Source: Alkalimonas collagenimarina
GTDB taxonomy: Bacteria > Pseudomonadota > Gammaproteobacteria > Enterobacterales > Alteromonadaceae
Direction of reading: 5' to 3'
NCBI RefSeq assembly: GCF_030717845.1
Contig: NZ_JAUZVZ010000001.1
Coordinates: 1 to 64,000 of the forward strand
Length of the DNA: 64,000 bases
Shown here one piece after another: positions 27,721 through 35,272 of this stretch (position 1 is its first letter; each line of letters begins with the position of its first letter). The notes under the pieces were generated by a model, which ran no database searches, was not told the DNA's origin, and was given only the letters and a program-made list of their open reading frames with translations. Position numbers and translations under genes: made by a program.

Positions 27721-29187
27721 ATGCTCGAATTTATCATTAAACTTCACTCTGAAATCACCATCAAAAGTAAGTCGGTGCGTAAGCGCCAGACTAAGTTACT
27801 GCAGCAAAATCTGAAAACTATTTTATTGCAAATAGACGACTCCATCAGTATCGACAGTCATTGGGATCACCTGACGGTCCGGCTGGAGCACAGCACTGAT
27901 CGCGTACATCAGAAGATTGTGGAGCGGTTAGCTTGTATTCCCGGTATTGCGCAATATGCAGAGATGCAATCCAGTAGCTTTATCAGTCTGGATGATATCT
28001 TTCAACAGGTGCTGCCGGTATTCCAGCAACAACTGCAAGGGAAAACCTTTTGTGTTCGGGTACGGCGGACTGGGAATCATGACTTTTCTTCGACTGAAGC
28101 TGAACGCTACATTGGTGGCGGTTTAAACCAGCATATTCCAACTGCAACCGTTCGGCTCAAGAACCCTCAGGTCACAGTGCAACTGGAAATTCGGGGTGAA
28201 CGATTGATCATGGTACGAGCACTCTATCGTGGCATGGGTGGGTTTCCTCTGCCTTCGCAATCGGATGTGTTGTCGCTGATTTCAGGTGGTTTTGACTCTG
28301 CTATCAGCAGCTACCTGATGATTAAAAAAGGCACCCGTAATCATTTTTTATTTTTCAATTTAGGCGGCCAGGCACATGAGGCTGGTGTGCGAGAGATTGC
28401 CTATTTTCTATGGCAAAAATACAGCTTGTCGCACAAAGTAAAGTTTATCAGTGTGGATTTTGCACCTGTGGTTCAGCAGATCCTTGAGCGCTCAGATCCG
28501 GGGTTAATGGGTGTTATTCTTAAGCGTCAAATGATGCGGGCAGCTACTGAGCTGGCAGAAATGCTGGGGATTCCTGCCATTGTCACTGGTGAGAGTGCTG
28601 GCCAGGTATCCAGCCAGACATTGGCTAATTTGAATGTGATTGACCGAGTCAGCTCGATGCTGATTTTACGGCCGGTGATTGCCCATGATAAACAAGATAT
28701 TATTGATATAGCGCGTGCCATTGGCGTGGAAGATATGGCGGCAAGTATGCCCGAGTACTGCGGAGTGATTTCGAAAAAACCAACGGTGAAAGCAATACTG
28801 GCAGATGTTGAAGCCAGTGAGCAACGGTTTGATGCTGAAGTACTCGCCTCAGTCGTACGTGATGCCAAAATTATGGATATTCGTACCATTGATTACCAAT
28901 CCAGCCAGCAAGTGAATACCATCGATGCTGTCAATGCCATGCCGGTCGATGCGGTGGTGCTGGATATTCGTAAGCCAGATGAAATCGAGCTGGCTCCGCT
29001 GCAGGTTGACGATCATGCTGTGATTGAATTGCCATTTTATCGATTGGCCAGCGAGTTCGGTCGCCTACCTCAAGATAAACCCTACTACTTATTCTGTGAG
29101 CAGGGCGTGATGAGCCGTATGCAGGCGTTGTTATTGCAAGAGCAAGGGTTCAAACAGGTTGGCGTGTATCAGAAGCCCGCATCCTGA
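27721..29187 (+). CDS. thiI: tRNA uridine 4-thiolation and thiazole sulfurtransferase
   Basis: 488 aa. It makes 4-thiouridine at tRNA position 8 and passes sulfur for the thiamine thiazole. THUMP domain first, then the PP-loop ATPase SGGFDSAIS (about residues 189-197), then a C-terminal rhodanese domain with the catalytic Cys459 in LFCEQG. Cys347 in PEYCGVIS is the disulfide partner. The N-terminus MLEFIIKLHSEITIKS matches the family, so the start is firm although no ribosome binding site is seen. The 3' end overlaps panE by 19 bases, tail to tail. Confidence 0.96.
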   Translation: MLEFIIKLHSEITIKSKSVRKRQTKLLQQNLKTILLQIDDSISIDSHWDHLTVRLEHSTDRVHQKIVERLACIPGIAQYAEMQSSSFISLDDIFQQVLPVFQQQLQGKTFCVRVRRTGNHDFSSTEAERYIGGGLNQHIPTATVRLKNPQVTVQLEIRGERLIMVRALYRGMGGFPLPSQSDVLSLISGGFDSAISSYLMIKKGTRNHFLFFNLGGQAHEAGVREIAYFLWQKYSLSHKVKFISVDFAPVVQQILERSDPGLMGVILKRQMMRAATELAEMLGIPAIVTGESAGQVSSQTLANLNVIDRVSSMLILRPVIAHDKQDIIDIARAIGVEDMAASMPEYCGVISKKPTVKAILADVEASEQRFDAEVLASVVRDAKIMDIRTIDYQSSQQVNTIDAVNAMPVDAVVLDIRKPDEIELAPLQVDDHAVIELPFYRLASEFGRLPQDKPYYLFCEQGVMSRMQALLLQEQGFKQVGVYQKPAS

Positions 29188-30110
29188 CATTGTTGATACA
29201 GCTTGGTATGGGCTGGCAGCTGCAATTGATGACGTTGTGCTTTTCTGAGAATAAAACCACTAATAAACTCAAGCTCGGTGGGCCGCCCCGCCTGCCGATC
29301 TTGCAGCATGGATGATACGTTGGCAGCTGTATTTTTGATAACTTGCTGTACCTGCTGCCAGCAATCGTGTTCCTGCAATGGGACCCCTTCAGCTGCCGCC
29401 ACTAAACAGACTTCTTTGAGTAGTTGTTGCAGTTGAGTGTGATACTTCGCTTGAGCCAGGTCACCATTACGGATGTGGTGCAATGCCGTGATTGGGTTGA
29501 TTAAGCAGTTGATGGCCAGCTTTTGCCACAAATAAGGTTCAATAGCGGTCACTTCGGTCAGCGGCCCTAGCGCATCGGCCATAAAAGAAGTGACGCTTTC
29601 AGGGCGGTGCTGTCTCGGTGCCTTGTGTGATGGAGCCTGTATCGGCGCATTAATGGTTGCGATCACACTCTGGCCTGCTCCACTATGGATTAACTGATCC
29701 GGGGCTGGCTTGTAGGCGCCATGAGTGGTACTGGCAAACCACAGCTGTTGTTGAGGTAATAGCTGCGAGCGGGCAGAATCGAGCGTGCCCATGCCATTAT
29801 GGCTGAGGACAATATGAGCCTCGGGGCTTAAATGTGGCTGCAATTGTTGTAAGCAGGCTTCGACATCAAAGGCTTTTACCGCGATAAAAATATGAGTGAT
29901 GGCTGTATCCAGAGGCCAACTTACAAAGTGATGCTGGCTCTGTTGTTGGTTAAGTTGTTGGAAGTTGATATCAACGACTTGTGGCTGGCGCAGCCATAGG
30001 GCAACGGGCCAATGATGCAACTGTGCCTGGCAGGCTGCCAGCAAGCCAATGGCTCCCTGACCTACTACTGTCCAGCGAGGCTTCGCGGACACTTCGACGT
30101 TGGAGTTCAT
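29169..30110 (-). CDS. panE: 2-dehydropantoate 2-reductase
   Basis: 313 aa; reduces ketopantoate to pantoate with NADPH for coenzyme A synthesis. Rossmann motif VVGQGAIGLLAA, then VKAFDVEACL and the catalytic segment EPYLWQKLAINCLINPITAL with Lys and Asn. Its 3' end lies inside the 3' end of thiI on the opposite strand; yajQ is divergent. Confidence 0.92.
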   Translation of the reverse strand: MNSNVEVSAKPRWTVVGQGAIGLLAACQAQLHHWPVALWLRQPQVVDINFQQLNQQQSQHHFVSWPLDTAITHIFIAVKAFDVEACLQQLQPHLSPEAHIVLSHNGMGTLDSARSQLLPQQQLWFASTTHGAYKPAPDQLIHSGAGQSVIATINAPIQAPSHKAPRQHRPESVTSFMADALGPLTEVTAIEPYLWQKLAINCLINPITALHHIRNGDLAQAKYHTQLQQLLKEVCLVAAAEGVPLQEHDCWQQVQQVIKNTAANVSSMLQDRQAGRPTELEFISGFILRKAQRHQLQLPAHTKLYQQCQDAGF

Positions 30111-30205
30111 AACCGCATACTGACCAATAACAATGCTCGGATTGTAGCAGTTTTCTGAGTATAATCATCCTACAAGTAACTTTTAGGCCAAGCTAAGGAG
30201 CTCAC

Positions 30206-30688
30206 ATGCCTTCTTTTGATATTGTATCCGAACTCGATAATCAGGAAGTCCTCAATACTGTCGACAACGCCAACCGTGAGCTAGCGACTCGTTTTGACTT
30301 TCGAGGCGTAGACGCCGAGTTTAGTTTAACTGATCAGGTTGTCACCATGAAAGCGGATGCCGAGTTTCAGTTGCAGCAAATGCTGGACATTTTCCGTGCT
30401 AAAGCAGTGCAACGAGGCCTTGATGTCCGTTCCTTTAAAGAAAACGATGTGGTTCACTCGGGAAAAACCTATAGTCAGAGCCTGAGCTTACTGCAGGGGA
30501 TTGATAGTGCTACGGCGAAGAAGCTGGTGAAGCTGATTAAAGAGAGTAAAGTCAAAGTGCAGGCCGCTATTCAGGGCGAGCAAGTACGAGTGACTGGCAA
30601 AAAGCGTGATGATTTGCAGCAAACCATGGCCCTCGTTAAGCAATCGGATCTGGAGCAGCCGTTCCAGTTTACTAATTTCCGCGATTAA
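30206..30688 (+). CDS. yajQ: YajQ-family nucleotide-binding protein
   Basis: 160 aa, full length: [24 protein letters not shown], and the C-terminal [14 protein letters not shown]. Two ferredoxin-like folds; YajQ homologues bind tRNA or GTP and in Xanthomonas and Pseudomonas bind c-di-GMP. AAGGAG precedes the ATG. Its physiological role here is not shown. Confidence 0.95.
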   Translation: MPSFDIVSELDNQEVLNTVDNANRELATRFDFRGVDAEFSLTDQVVTMKADAEFQLQQMLDIFRAKAVQRGLDVRSFKENDVVHSGKTYSQSLSLLQGIDSATAKKLVKLIKESKVKVQAAIQGEQVRVTGKKRDDLQQTMALVKQSDLEQPFQFTNFRD

Positions 30689-30715
30689 CACCTCCAATGC
30701 TCCCGCTCCTGCAAT

Positions 30716-30748
30716 AACCTGGTAGCCCAGCAACTGCTTACCAGGTTT
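30716..30748 (+). terminator. Hairpin downstream of yajQ
   Basis: AACCTGGTA (30716-30724) pairs with TACCAGGTT (30739-30747) around a 14-base loop. Only three T follow, so it is a weak terminator. Confidence 0.5.
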
Positions 30749-30765
30749 AGCCATCTGGATTTCTA

Positions 30766-30793
30766 TTGACATTTTTGATGTGCCCGCTACACT
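30766..30793 (+). promoter_or_regulatory. Sigma-70 promoter of the btuB riboswitch transcript
   Basis: A perfect -35 TTGACA (30766-30771), 16-base spacer, -10 TACACT (30788-30793). It puts the transcript start close to 30800, just before the riboswitch. Confidence 0.75.
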
Positions 30794-30807
30794 GTCAGCG
30801 CTTTTTT

Positions 30808-30972
30808 CAGGTGCTGTGCGAAAGTACAGTGAAACGGGAATCTGGTGACAATCCAGAGCTGCCCCCGCAACGGTAACAAGCTAAGCCCGAAACCACTGTC
30901 TTAGGATGGGAAGGTGAGGGCGTTATACCCATGACATGGGTTGATTTGCTTGTAAGCCCGGAGACCGGCCTG
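30808..30972 (+). ncRNA. Cobalamin (B12) riboswitch controlling btuB
   Basis: Hallmark blocks of the AdoCbl aptamer are present in order: CAGGTGCTGTGC, AACGGGAATCTGGTG, AATCCAGAGCTGCCCCCGC, AACGGTAA, a CCACTGTCTT region, a variable stem, and AAGCCCGGAGACCGGCCTG. Cobalamin binding should shut off translation or transcription of the outer-membrane B12 receptor that begins 53 bases further on. Confidence 0.95.
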
Positions 30973-30991
30973 AAAATTCCATTCACCCAAT

Positions 30992-31018
30992 CGATGTGCG
31001 GTGGGCACATTGCAGGAG
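30992..31018 (+). promoter_or_regulatory. Hairpin next to the btuB ribosome binding site
   Basis: CGATGTGC (30992-30999) pairs with GCACATTG (31005-31012; one G-T pair). AGGAG (31014-31018), the site that decides ATG 31025, starts one base later. The hairpin may be part of the riboswitch expression platform. Confidence 0.5.
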
Positions 31019-31024
31019 TTATTC

Positions 31025-32800
31025 ATGTTGAACGTCTCATTAGCGGCTTTAGCCGTAGCCACTGCTGTGTCGGTAGTTCATGCCGAATCCATTGAAACCA
31101 TTACTGTCTATAGTAGCCGCCATGCTCAGCCTGTTGAGCAAGCACTGAATAGTGTTAGCGTACTTGATCGTGCTGAGATTGTATCTCGTCAGGCGCAGGA
31201 TTTACCGGCGTTATTGAATCAGCTGCCCGGGGTAACTATTTCCCGTGATGGTGGCCGTGGTCAAAACAGTGGTATCTTTTTACGCGGCGGTAATACCGGC
31301 CATACACTAGTCTTAGTGGATGGTGTCCGGACTGGTTCTGCTACCCTTGGCATCAGCTCGCTGGCCATGATCCCGTTGGATTTGATCGAGCGCATCGAAG
31401 TGATCCGAGGCCCCCGTGCCGCCTGGTATGGTTCGGATGCTGTTGCTGGCGTTATTGCCATTACTACGCGCAGAGCACAGAGCACAGAATTGAATGTGGC
31501 CACCGGTAGCTATGGGTTATTGGAAAGCGACTTGGCGCTTCAGCACCGCAAAGGGGCCTTGCAGTTGCATGCAAATGTGGGGTATAGCCGGGCGGATGGT
31601 TTTGATGTGCAGCCAGCTTTTGACCCGGATAAAGATGGTTACTGGCAGCGTTTCGCTAAATTGGGTGCTGATTACGATGCGGAGTTAGGGCGCTTCTATT
31701 GGCATAGCCATATTAACTCTGGTCGGTACGACTTTGATACCAGCTGGGGCAGTGAGGATCGCTCAGCCATATTGCAACGCAGTCATGTGCTTGGCTGGCA
31801 GCATCAAATAGCGGCAAGCCAGCATCAATTGCAACTGAGTCGTAACCTGGATGCCGATACCACCTTTGGTCCTGATTCAGAAAGTCCGTTCGAGACCCGG
31901 CGTGATGAGGCTAATTATCAGATCAACCAGCAGCTTTCATCGGAGTGGTCTGTTCTGTTGGGTGCGAACTGGTATCAGGAAGAAGTGGCTAAAAATGAGC
32001 CCGATTATGAGGTGCGTAGCCGCACCAACCGCGCATTATTTTCTGGTATTCAGTATCAGCCAGAGCAGTGGTTACTTGAAATTGCAGCCCGACAGGATCG
32101 CTTCAGCCAGTATGGGACCGAACGAACCTGGCAGTTGGCCGCCGGTTACTATTTTACAGAGCAATGGTTACTCAGAGTAAGCCGGGGCACGGCATTTAAA
32201 GCTCCATCGTTTAATGAGTTGTATTGGCCTGGTTTTGGTAATGCTGATTTGCGTCCTGAGGAGTCTCGTTCCGATGAAATTGCATTACGCTACTCAGGGC
32301 GTCAAATCCACTCTGAGTTGGTGTTCTTCGATAGAGAGATCACCAATCTGATTCAAGGCCTTGATCAGGTAGAAAATGTTCGGTTGGCGACGGTGCGGGG
32401 AGCTGAGTATAGCTTAGGCATTCAGCAAGCAAACTGGCAGCATCAGTTGGGCTACACCTGGTTGGATGCTCGCAATGAGCAAAGCAACGAACCGCTGATC
32501 CGCAGACCAAAGCACAGCGTGAATCTGAGAACTCAGCTGCAACTGCAACAATGGAGCGGCTTTGCCACGCTCGATTACCAAAGTGCAACCTTTCAGGGCT
32601 TTGATTGGAACAGCAATGCCAATTATCCGGATTTAGGTGGCTTTACCTTAGTGGGCATTGGTGGCAGTTACCAACTTAACCCAAGTTGGCAACTTCGGTT
32701 GAAACTGGATAATGTGACCAATAAGGTCTATCAGACCAGCATTGGCTACGCGACAGCCGGTCGTAATTTAGGATTACGTCTTAGTTACCAAGGCTTTTAA
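31025..32800 (+). CDS. btuB: TonB-dependent outer-membrane vitamin B12 receptor
   Basis: 591 aa from ATG 31025 with AGGAG 6 bases upstream; a GTG frame from 31001 is not needed. Signal peptide (AVATAVSVVHA), TonB box ETITV, plug domain with NQLPGVTISRDGG and LVDGVRTGS and RIEVIRGPRAAWYGSDAVAGVI, then the 22-strand barrel ending in LRLSYQGF with a C-terminal Phe. It takes up cobalamin. No other cob or btu gene is adjacent. Confidence 0.95.
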   Translation: MLNVSLAALAVATAVSVVHAESIETITVYSSRHAQPVEQALNSVSVLDRAEIVSRQAQDLPALLNQLPGVTISRDGGRGQNSGIFLRGGNTGHTLVLVDGVRTGSATLGISSLAMIPLDLIERIEVIRGPRAAWYGSDAVAGVIAITTRRAQSTELNVATGSYGLLESDLALQHRKGALQLHANVGYSRADGFDVQPAFDPDKDGYWQRFAKLGADYDAELGRFYWHSHINSGRYDFDTSWGSEDRSAILQRSHVLGWQHQIAASQHQLQLSRNLDADTTFGPDSESPFETRRDEANYQINQQLSSEWSVLLGANWYQEEVAKNEPDYEVRSRTNRALFSGIQYQPEQWLLEIAARQDRFSQYGTERTWQLAAGYYFTEQWLLRVSRGTAFKAPSFNELYWPGFGNADLRPEESRSDEIALRYSGRQIHSELVFFDREITNLIQGLDQVENVRLATVRGAEYSLGIQQANWQHQLGYTWLDARNEQSNEPLIRRPKHSVNLRTQLQLQQWSGFATLDYQSATFQGFDWNSNANYPDLGGFTLVGIGGSYQLNPSWQLRLKLDNVTNKVYQTSIGYATAGRNLGLRLSYQGF

Positions 32801-32814
32801 TGCGTAATGGATGA

Positions 32815-32843
32815 TCAGACCTGCCTCGATGAAGTAGGTCTGA
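32815..32843. terminator. Hairpin between the convergent btuB and msrA
   Basis: TCAGACCT (32815-32822) pairs with AGGTCTGA (32836-32843), 13-base loop. A short T-rich stretch follows on the plus strand. It may end btuB and slow readthrough from msrA. Confidence 0.5.
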
Positions 32844-32845
32844 GC

Positions 32846-33385
32846 TTAGTTTGATTTCAGTAAAGTACTAAAGCGCTGTCTGAATGTGGCCAGTTTAGGT
32901 GAAATAATAAACTGGCAGTATCCTTGGTTCGGATTGTTGTTAGCATATCCCTGATGATAGCTCTCTGCCGGATAAAACTCGCTGGCAGCAGTTACTTCAG
33001 TGACGATAGCGGCGTCGAATAACTTCATGTTGGTCAATTCTGCTATCACTTCAAGTGCTGTGCTATGCTGCTTAGCATCATGGTAAAAAATAACCGAGCG
33101 ATACTGAGTGCCAACATCATTACCTTGTCGGTTTAACTGAGTAGGGTCGTGCAAGCTGAAAAAGATCTGGCACAGCTGAGAATAGCTGATGATATCAGGA
33201 TCAAAAGTCACTTCGACCACTTCAGCATGGCCGGTCTGGCCGGTGCAAATTGCTTGATAGCTGGGATTATTGACATGCCCACCCATGTAACCACTTAATG
33301 CCTGTGTGACACCTTGCAATTGATTCATGGCAGCCTCCAAACACCAAAAACAGCCAGCACCAAAGGTCGCGCGTTGATCGGTCAT
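32846..33385 (-). CDS. msrA: Peptide methionine sulfoxide reductase MsrA
   Basis: 179 aa. Reduces methionine-S-sulfoxide in proteins. Catalytic Cys in GAGCFWCLE (residues 10-18), GYMGGHVNNPSY, GHAEVVEV, and a C-terminal recycling Cys in QGYCQF. Shorter than E. coli MsrA but normal for the compact type. Confidence 0.95.
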   Translation of the reverse strand: MTDQRATFGAGCFWCLEAAMNQLQGVTQALSGYMGGHVNNPSYQAICTGQTGHAEVVEVTFDPDIISYSQLCQIFFSLHDPTQLNRQGNDVGTQYRSVIFYHDAKQHSTALEVIAELTNMKLFDAAIVTEVTAASEFYPAESYHQGYANNNPNQGYCQFIISPKLATFRQRFSTLLKSN

Positions 33386-33503
33386 GTGGATCCTTAACGA
33401 TTTTAACTTTAACAGTATAGTCTGATCGTACGTGATTGGTTCAACGTAAGCTATGGTAAATACCCAAACAACTTCACTCTCTGTGAACTAACAAGGAGTT
33501 TTA

Positions 33504-34475
33504 ATGAAGGTCGCTATTATTGGTGCTGGTCTTGCAGGGTTGCGCTGCGGTCAATTATTGCAGGCGGCAGGTGTTGATGTCAGTTGGTTTGAAAAAAGCA
33601 GAGCGGTGGCCGGGCGCATGTCTGCCAAAAGGTTGTGGGGAGGCCACGTTGATCTCGGTGCTCAATACTTTACCGCACGTGATCCGGCGTTTATCCAGCA
33701 GGTTCGTCAATGGCAGCAGGCGGGTTTGGTGGCACCATGGCTTGGCAAGGTCTATCGCTACCAAGATAATCGTTTAGCAGCCTCTCCAGACAGTGAATTA
33801 CGCTATGTTGGCCTGCCGGCCATGCACGCGCCGCTTCGTGCAGGGCTATCAAATGAAACCATTCATCTAAACTGCTGCATTACCTCTCTCAGTTACAACG
33901 GCCATTGGCAACTCATGTCGAAAGATGACCGTCATTTTTCTGGCTTTGATCAGGTGGTGTTGGCTATACCGCCAGCTCAGGCTCATGCTTTACTGGGGAT
34001 GGATACTGATTTGCAACATCGGCTGCCATCGCAGGTACTGTTGCCCTGTCATGCAGTGGCGATGCAGTTATCTCAATCTATTCGGCATGAAGCTGCCGCT
34101 GTTTTTGTGCGCCAGGGCCCACTGAGCTGGGTAGCCCGGCACAGCAGTAAGCCCGGGCGTCTAACAGAGCACGAGCAATGGGTACTGCACTTTACTGCGG
34201 AGTTCACTGCGCAACATCTGGAAGCATCAGCAGCTGATCTAGCCAGAATTGCAGCTGAGCAGCTGAGCGAAATGATGGCAGAACCAATTCAAGTACAAGA
34301 CAGTTATCATCATCGCTGGTTGTACGCTAGTGTGGACAACTCAAGCCGGCAGGTCGGTCTGCTACGAAGCCAGCATCGGCCTTGCATGGTGATGGGGGAT
34401 TGGAGTTTTGGTGGCCGGGTCGAAAATGCCTGGCTGGCAGGGCAGGCAGCTGCCGAGGAGTTGCTGCATGGCTAA
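33504..34475 (+). CDS. FAD-dependent amine oxidase-like oxidoreductase (renalase-like)
   Basis: 323 aa. An N-terminal dinucleotide-binding motif GAGLAGLRCGQLL followed by WFEKSRAVAGRM and DLGAQYFTARDPAF, and a C-terminal GDWSFGGRVENAWLAG FAD contact, as in bacterial renalase-like proteins that oxidise NAD(P)H isomers. AAGGAG precedes ATG 33504. Its last codons overlap the SDR gene by 8 bases, so the two are coupled. Substrate unknown. Confidence 0.85.
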   Translation: MKVAIIGAGLAGLRCGQLLQAAGVDVSWFEKSRAVAGRMSAKRLWGGHVDLGAQYFTARDPAFIQQVRQWQQAGLVAPWLGKVYRYQDNRLAASPDSELRYVGLPAMHAPLRAGLSNETIHLNCCITSLSYNGHWQLMSKDDRHFSGFDQVVLAIPPAQAHALLGMDTDLQHRLPSQVLLPCHAVAMQLSQSIRHEAAAVFVRQGPLSWVARHSSKPGRLTEHEQWVLHFTAEFTAQHLEASAADLARIAAEQLSEMMAEPIQVQDSYHHRWLYASVDNSSRQVGLLRSQHRPCMVMGDWSFGGRVENAWLAGQAAAEELLHG

Positions 34476-35175
34476 GGTCATTATTGTTGGTGCCAGCGGT
34501 GGTATTGCTAAGGGGTTGATTCAGCATTATTTGGCAGCACATTGGCAGGTGGATGCTTTAAGTCGACAACCTGCCACAATCGAACACCCTGCCTTAAACT
34601 GGTATCGGGTCGATGAAAGCGATGAAACTGCGCTTAAATCTACTCTGGAGCACTGTTTTATCGAGGAAGTGGATACCATTTTTTTATGTCAGGGCTGGTT
34701 GCATGATGAGCAGTGTCAACCTGAAAAAGCCATTGCTCAACTTAAACCAGAGCAGCTACAGCGCGCGATGGAGGTGAATGTAGTGTCTCCTGCCCGTTAT
34801 CTGCAAGCCATGATGCCATGGTTATTTCGTTCAGCCGGTATTCGTGTGCTGGTGCTAAGTGCCAAAGTTGGCAGTATTAGCGATAACGCGCTCGGAGGTT
34901 GGTACAGTTATCGCATCAGCAAAGCGGCAGTAAATATGCTGGTGAAAACCGCCAGTATTGAATTGCACCGGCGCAATAAAACCGCCTCGTTGGTTGCGGT
35001 CCATCCGGGTACCACGGCGACTGCTTTATCGGCGCCTTTTCAAGCGAATGTGCCTGTTCACCAATTGCAACAACCTGAGCAAACGGCTAGCCGGCTTGCT
35101 CAGGTTGCGGCTGATCTAACGAGCGAAAAAACCGGGCATTTACTCCATTGGGATGGCAGTAGCCTACCTTACTAA
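34468..35175 (+). CDS. Short-chain dehydrogenase/reductase (SDR, CsgA/C-factor-like)
   Basis: 235 aa from ATG 34468, with GAGGAG 7 bases upstream; a longer frame from 34408 would lie inside the previous gene. Rossmann motif GASGGIAKG, Ser of LSAKVGSI and the catalytic YSYRISK (Tyr-x3-Lys) are present. Coupled to the FAD oxidoreductase, so it may act on the same kind of substrate; this is an inference. Confidence 0.87.
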   Translation: MAKVIIVGASGGIAKGLIQHYLAAHWQVDALSRQPATIEHPALNWYRVDESDETALKSTLEHCFIEEVDTIFLCQGWLHDEQCQPEKAIAQLKPEQLQRAMEVNVVSPARYLQAMMPWLFRSAGIRVLVLSAKVGSISDNALGGWYSYRISKAAVNMLVKTASIELHRRNKTASLVAVHPGTTATALSAPFQANVPVHQLQQPEQTASRLAQVAADLTSEKTGHLLHWDGSSLPY

Positions 35176-35216
35176 ATTGGTCTTTCGGTCATAGAGACCA
35201 TACGATGTCTATGGAT

Positions 35217-35247
35217 AAAAAAACGGTCAGCTTAAGCTGACCGTTTT
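35217..35247. terminator. Bidirectional terminator between the SDR gene and the RND pump gene
   Basis: A 28-base perfect palindrome (arms AAAACGGTCAGCTT and its complement, 35220-35247) with A-rich left and T-rich right ends. Confidence 0.9.
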
Positions 35248-35272
35248 GCTAACTGATGATTCAACATTGCTT

